Shown here one piece after another: positions 57,718 through 60,000 of a stretch of 60,000 nucleotides of DNA; position 1 is the first letter of the stretch; each line of letters opens with the position of its first letter. Source of the DNA: Owenia fusiformis (lineage: Eukaryota > Annelida > Polychaeta > Sabellida > Oweniidae). Position numbers and translations under genes: made by a program. The stretch lies in contig CAIIXF020000010.1 of the NCBI GenBank assembly GCA_903813345.2, positions 11,477,181 to 11,537,180 on the forward strand, written 5' to 3'. The notes under the pieces are model-generated. The model saw only the letters and a program-made list of their open reading frames with translations, ran no database searches and was not told where the DNA came from.

Positions 57718-59810
57718 CTGGAAAGAATTATATAGATATAGACACCTTGCAGTCTTGATGCAACACTTCAAATGTGCAAATTGTATGAATTTATTTTTTC
57801 TGTTTTTCTAAAAGTATAAATACAATTGAATGATAAATAGCGTTGTATAGCATTGTGTAAATTGTCTATAATTAATTATAGTTGTGTTTCACTTGAATAC
57901 CAAAGCATGATCAATTGTATTGTATTGTATTATTGTATTATATTGTATTGTATTGTACAGTATTGTATTGTATTGTGTTGAAGTCATATTGTGTATTGTA
58001 TTCTGCATTGCTTTGTAAATGCAATGTATTGTATAGTGATATCGTAAGGTTTTGTATTACATCATATCGTAATGTACTCCTTTGCACAGCAATACATTCC
58101 ATTGACGTATACTTACAGTATGTAGGCTAAGGTTGCAATTGTATTTCATTTAAAAAACACAAAACCTTTAAAACGGTAATGTACTCACATGGCTTGATAA
58201 TATTTGCAGCAACTGTGTATAAACCTTAGCAAATCCACAACGCTGGCATTGTAGCTGTAAGAGTCGACGTCACGCATCAAATCCAACAACTCCTTGTGGA
58301 CAAGGCCACACCAAGAAGCCTTCATGATCCTAAAACTCTGGCTGTTCAACAGTCCCTTTATCTGTTCGGGGGCGTTTGAGTGGGCAAGATCCTGTCCGAC
58401 TTGAAGGAGGAATCGGAGCCTCTTGTCTTCGGCCCAGAAATAAGGATGCCTAAGTGTCACGCTCACTCGTGGTCGCTCGTGTGGAGGGAAAGTAATCATC
58501 ATCATTACTAGGTCAGACGCTTCTTCATCGAGATCAGTGATACTAGCCCAGCCTCTCGAACAGTTGTTGTAAATAACGTCAGGGTTGTCGCCAAATGGAT
58601 GGGCTTGCGTCAGAATGTAGTATACCAACATCCCAGCTACCTGGAGGTATTTATGGAGTGTGTGTGTCGCAGTCTATATTGACCCCAATTCAATAAAACG
58701 TTAATTCAGTGGAAAAAAGAAATAAAATTCTAGTAACAACAACCCAAGCTACTGACATGAATCGGTTAGCATATGTATCAGTTTGATTTTCAATCTCAAG
58801 TATGAAAACTAAATACGTAAGGGAAAATTCGTTCCAAAGTTTGATGATACTCTTACCTGGACATCACTGTTAAACGTGTGCTCGAACGCAGCAGCGGTTC
58901 CATGAGGTGGCAAAACTGCTTGCCTGTCTGTCATCCATTTTAACATTTCAGATGATCTCCAACATTGAGGATTGCCTAGAAAACATATACTGTATGTTGA
59001 TTATATGACTGTTAACTTTGTATTTTGTTCACCATTAATAGTGTAAAGCTGTAGATTTTTGGGGTAAAACAGTTGATAAGAATATCCTGAGAAATTCTAA
59101 TAAATTCTTACATCCGAATGAGCCTGGCCGTCTATCGGTATTGATTGCAGAGAATTTCGAAGGCAGTCGGTAGTCTGACATCTTTAGACGGCCTTCATCA
59201 TCAATCAGTATATTTTGAGGCTGAAATGAAACAAAATTAAGGAAACGAAAGGATTGGTATGATTATGAAGTCAAAATGTTAAAATGTCACTTCGATTTAG
59301 CGTGACTCGTAGTCTAGCTACAAGCCCCCTCCCACTCCTTGACTACAGTCACTACACAGTCAACTACACACAGGAGGTGTGTAGTTGAAAGGTACTTAGG
59401 TTTGTAGCTAGACTCAAGACTCACAAAATCGTATCAAGCAAGAAAAGAACACCGGTGTAGTTCAATACGTTGAATTCAATTTGCGATTACTGCATGATAT
59501 TTACACCAACGTTTAGACGTTTGAGTCCCCCAGCTTATCATCAGATACCTTAGTGCATGAGTCATTTCAATAATTTATATTATCTTCAAGTTTCATGCTT
59601 ACTTCAGTAGCTTACCTTCAAGTTTCCATGTGCGACCTTCACATTGTCATGCAGGTGTTGCAGCCCCTTCAAGAGCTGCCAGATGAGTCTGTTCTTCAAC
59701 CAGTCATCAATGGCGTGGTGGGTCTCCAAGATGCGATGCAAGTAAAGATCAAGAGATTCCTCACATAACTCCATCGTGATAAAACCAATGTTGCAATGTT
59801 CTTCATAATG
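57579..59810 (-). CDS. Pseudokinase-KEN (RNase L/IRE1-type) protein, C-terminal 337 residues
   Basis: Five exons join in phase and encode a kinase C-lobe followed by a KEN endoribonuclease-like domain, the arrangement of IRE1 and RNase L. Order in the fragment: hinge FITMELCEESLDLYL; catalytic loop HGNLKPQNIL (61-70); SDYR in place of DFG (80-83); DVQVAGMLVYYIL (helix F region); HERPRVSVTLRHPYFW (subdomain XI); KEN domain from about 210 to 337, ending PWTERGAYKPFF. The catalytic Asp of HRD is Asn and the Gly of DFG is Arg. In KEN, the R-N-K-x-x-H region that supplies nuclease residues in IRE1 reads HSCCKYY (283-289). These changes suggest loss of both activities, leaving an RNA-binding, scaffold or regulatory role. 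The N-lobe and any sensor domain lie beyond the window. Confidence 0.92.
57913..58085. repeat. (TATTG)n-type microsatellite in the KEN gene intron
   Basis: About 170 bp of degenerate TATTG/TGTAT units, purest at 57913-57980. Confidence 0.9.
58189..58640 (-). CDS. KEN gene exon: kinase C-lobe end and most of KEN
   Basis: The acceptor is atacctccag; the donor is GCCAT|gtgagt. Phase 0 in, 2 out, 150 full codons. Carries VAGMLVYYILTQAHPFG, the RPRVSVTLRHPYFW end of the kinase fold and the KEN start through DLLRFIHSCCKYYQA. Confidence 0.95.
58857..58975 (-). CDS. KEN gene exon: activation/P+1 region
   Basis: The acceptor is gattgcctag-type (tctag) at 58976-58980; the donor is CAG|gtaaga. Encodes NPQCWRSSEMLKWMTDRQAV and FEHTFNSDVQ; WRSSEML matches the IRE1/RNase L pattern W-x-x-x-E-x-L after the activation segment. 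Confidence 0.93.
59112..59220 (-). CDS. KEN gene exon: PQNIL and DYR
   Basis: The acceptor is ttcatttcag; the donor is GGAT|gtaaga. Encodes PQNILIDDEGRLKMSDYRLP, where canonical kinases have DFG. Confidence 0.93.
59616..59810 (-). CDS. KEN gene exon: hinge to catalytic loop
   Basis: The acceptor is tttgttttag; the donor is AAG|gtaagc. 65 codons in phase 0, from HYEEHCNIGFITMELCEE to AHGNLK. The next upstream exon was not found in the remaining 190 bp. Confidence 0.93.
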
Positions 59811-60000
59811 CTAAAACAAAACGTATTCGTTACATTAAAATTCATATCAACAATTACAGAAAGTATAAAGTATGATATATGCGTTTGGACAAAAAATCTT
59901 TGTGACGTACAAAACCCCAATAATCTTGGAAACCTAACATTTAAAAAAAAAATATTCTGGAACTGAATGTTAAAATGGAAAACTACTTTTTGTTGCGAAG

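Noticed and set aside
1-60000. CRISPR arrays, bacterial operons, rRNA and tRNA genes
   Set aside because: None was seen. Repeats here are tandem arrays or inverted elements, and no cloverleaf or rRNA-like segment was recognised by eye; a tRNA scan was not possible.

Overview
The window is AT-rich eukaryotic DNA: genes are split by large GT-AG introns, and most of the sequence is introns, tandem arrays and non-autonomous DNA transposons. The gene content (an NR2E3/PNR nuclear receptor, a KEN-domain protein of the RNase L/IRE1 type, a Ly6-like membrane protein, a small secreted cysteine-rich peptide) and the style of the repeats point to an invertebrate animal, plausibly a marine deuterostome or lophotrochozoan. 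The phylum cannot be fixed from sequence alone. All gene models were assembled by eye from splice sites, reading phase and family motifs.

Layout. 1-2929: right part of an inverted-repeat mobile element ending in a 29-bp palindrome. 2945-3545: truncated array-bearing element. 3643-6077 (+): 3' part of a Ly6-like single-pass membrane protein gene, with a 97-bp tandem array that copies an exon end and its splice donor seven times. 8039-8452: a 414-bp palindromic MITE, followed by a possible promoter and a small ORF. About 12.35-12.78 kb (-): an orphan exon for a sequon-rich ectodomain plus membrane helix. 15051-17519: two array-bearing elements with related ends, then a possible signal-peptide exon (17578). 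19242-39084 (-): a complete NR2E3 gene of nine constitutive-looking coding exons plus one in-frame candidate cassette exon. Its 11.1-kb first intron holds several MITEs and tandem arrays. 43562-45258 (+): a complete three-exon gene for an 85-residue secreted eight-cysteine peptide, with TATA boxes and poly(A) signals. 45402-52340: a foldback-like element with arms of about 1 kb, a nested TA-target MITE in one arm and a G-rich array in the middle. 54.9-56.6 kb: a cluster of TTAA-type elements. 57579-59810 (-): the 3' part of a pseudokinase-KEN gene whose N-terminus lies beyond the window.

The genes do not form an obvious pathway. NR2E3 is a transcription factor, the KEN protein resembles RNA-decay or stress-sensing proteins, and the Ly6-like and eight-cysteine proteins act at or outside the cell surface. 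The most notable points are a 117-nt phase-symmetric exon at the end of the NR2E3 DNA-binding domain, a KEN protein with altered kinase and nuclease residues, the tandem array of splice donors, and the foldback element carrying eight RFX X-box-like palindromes.
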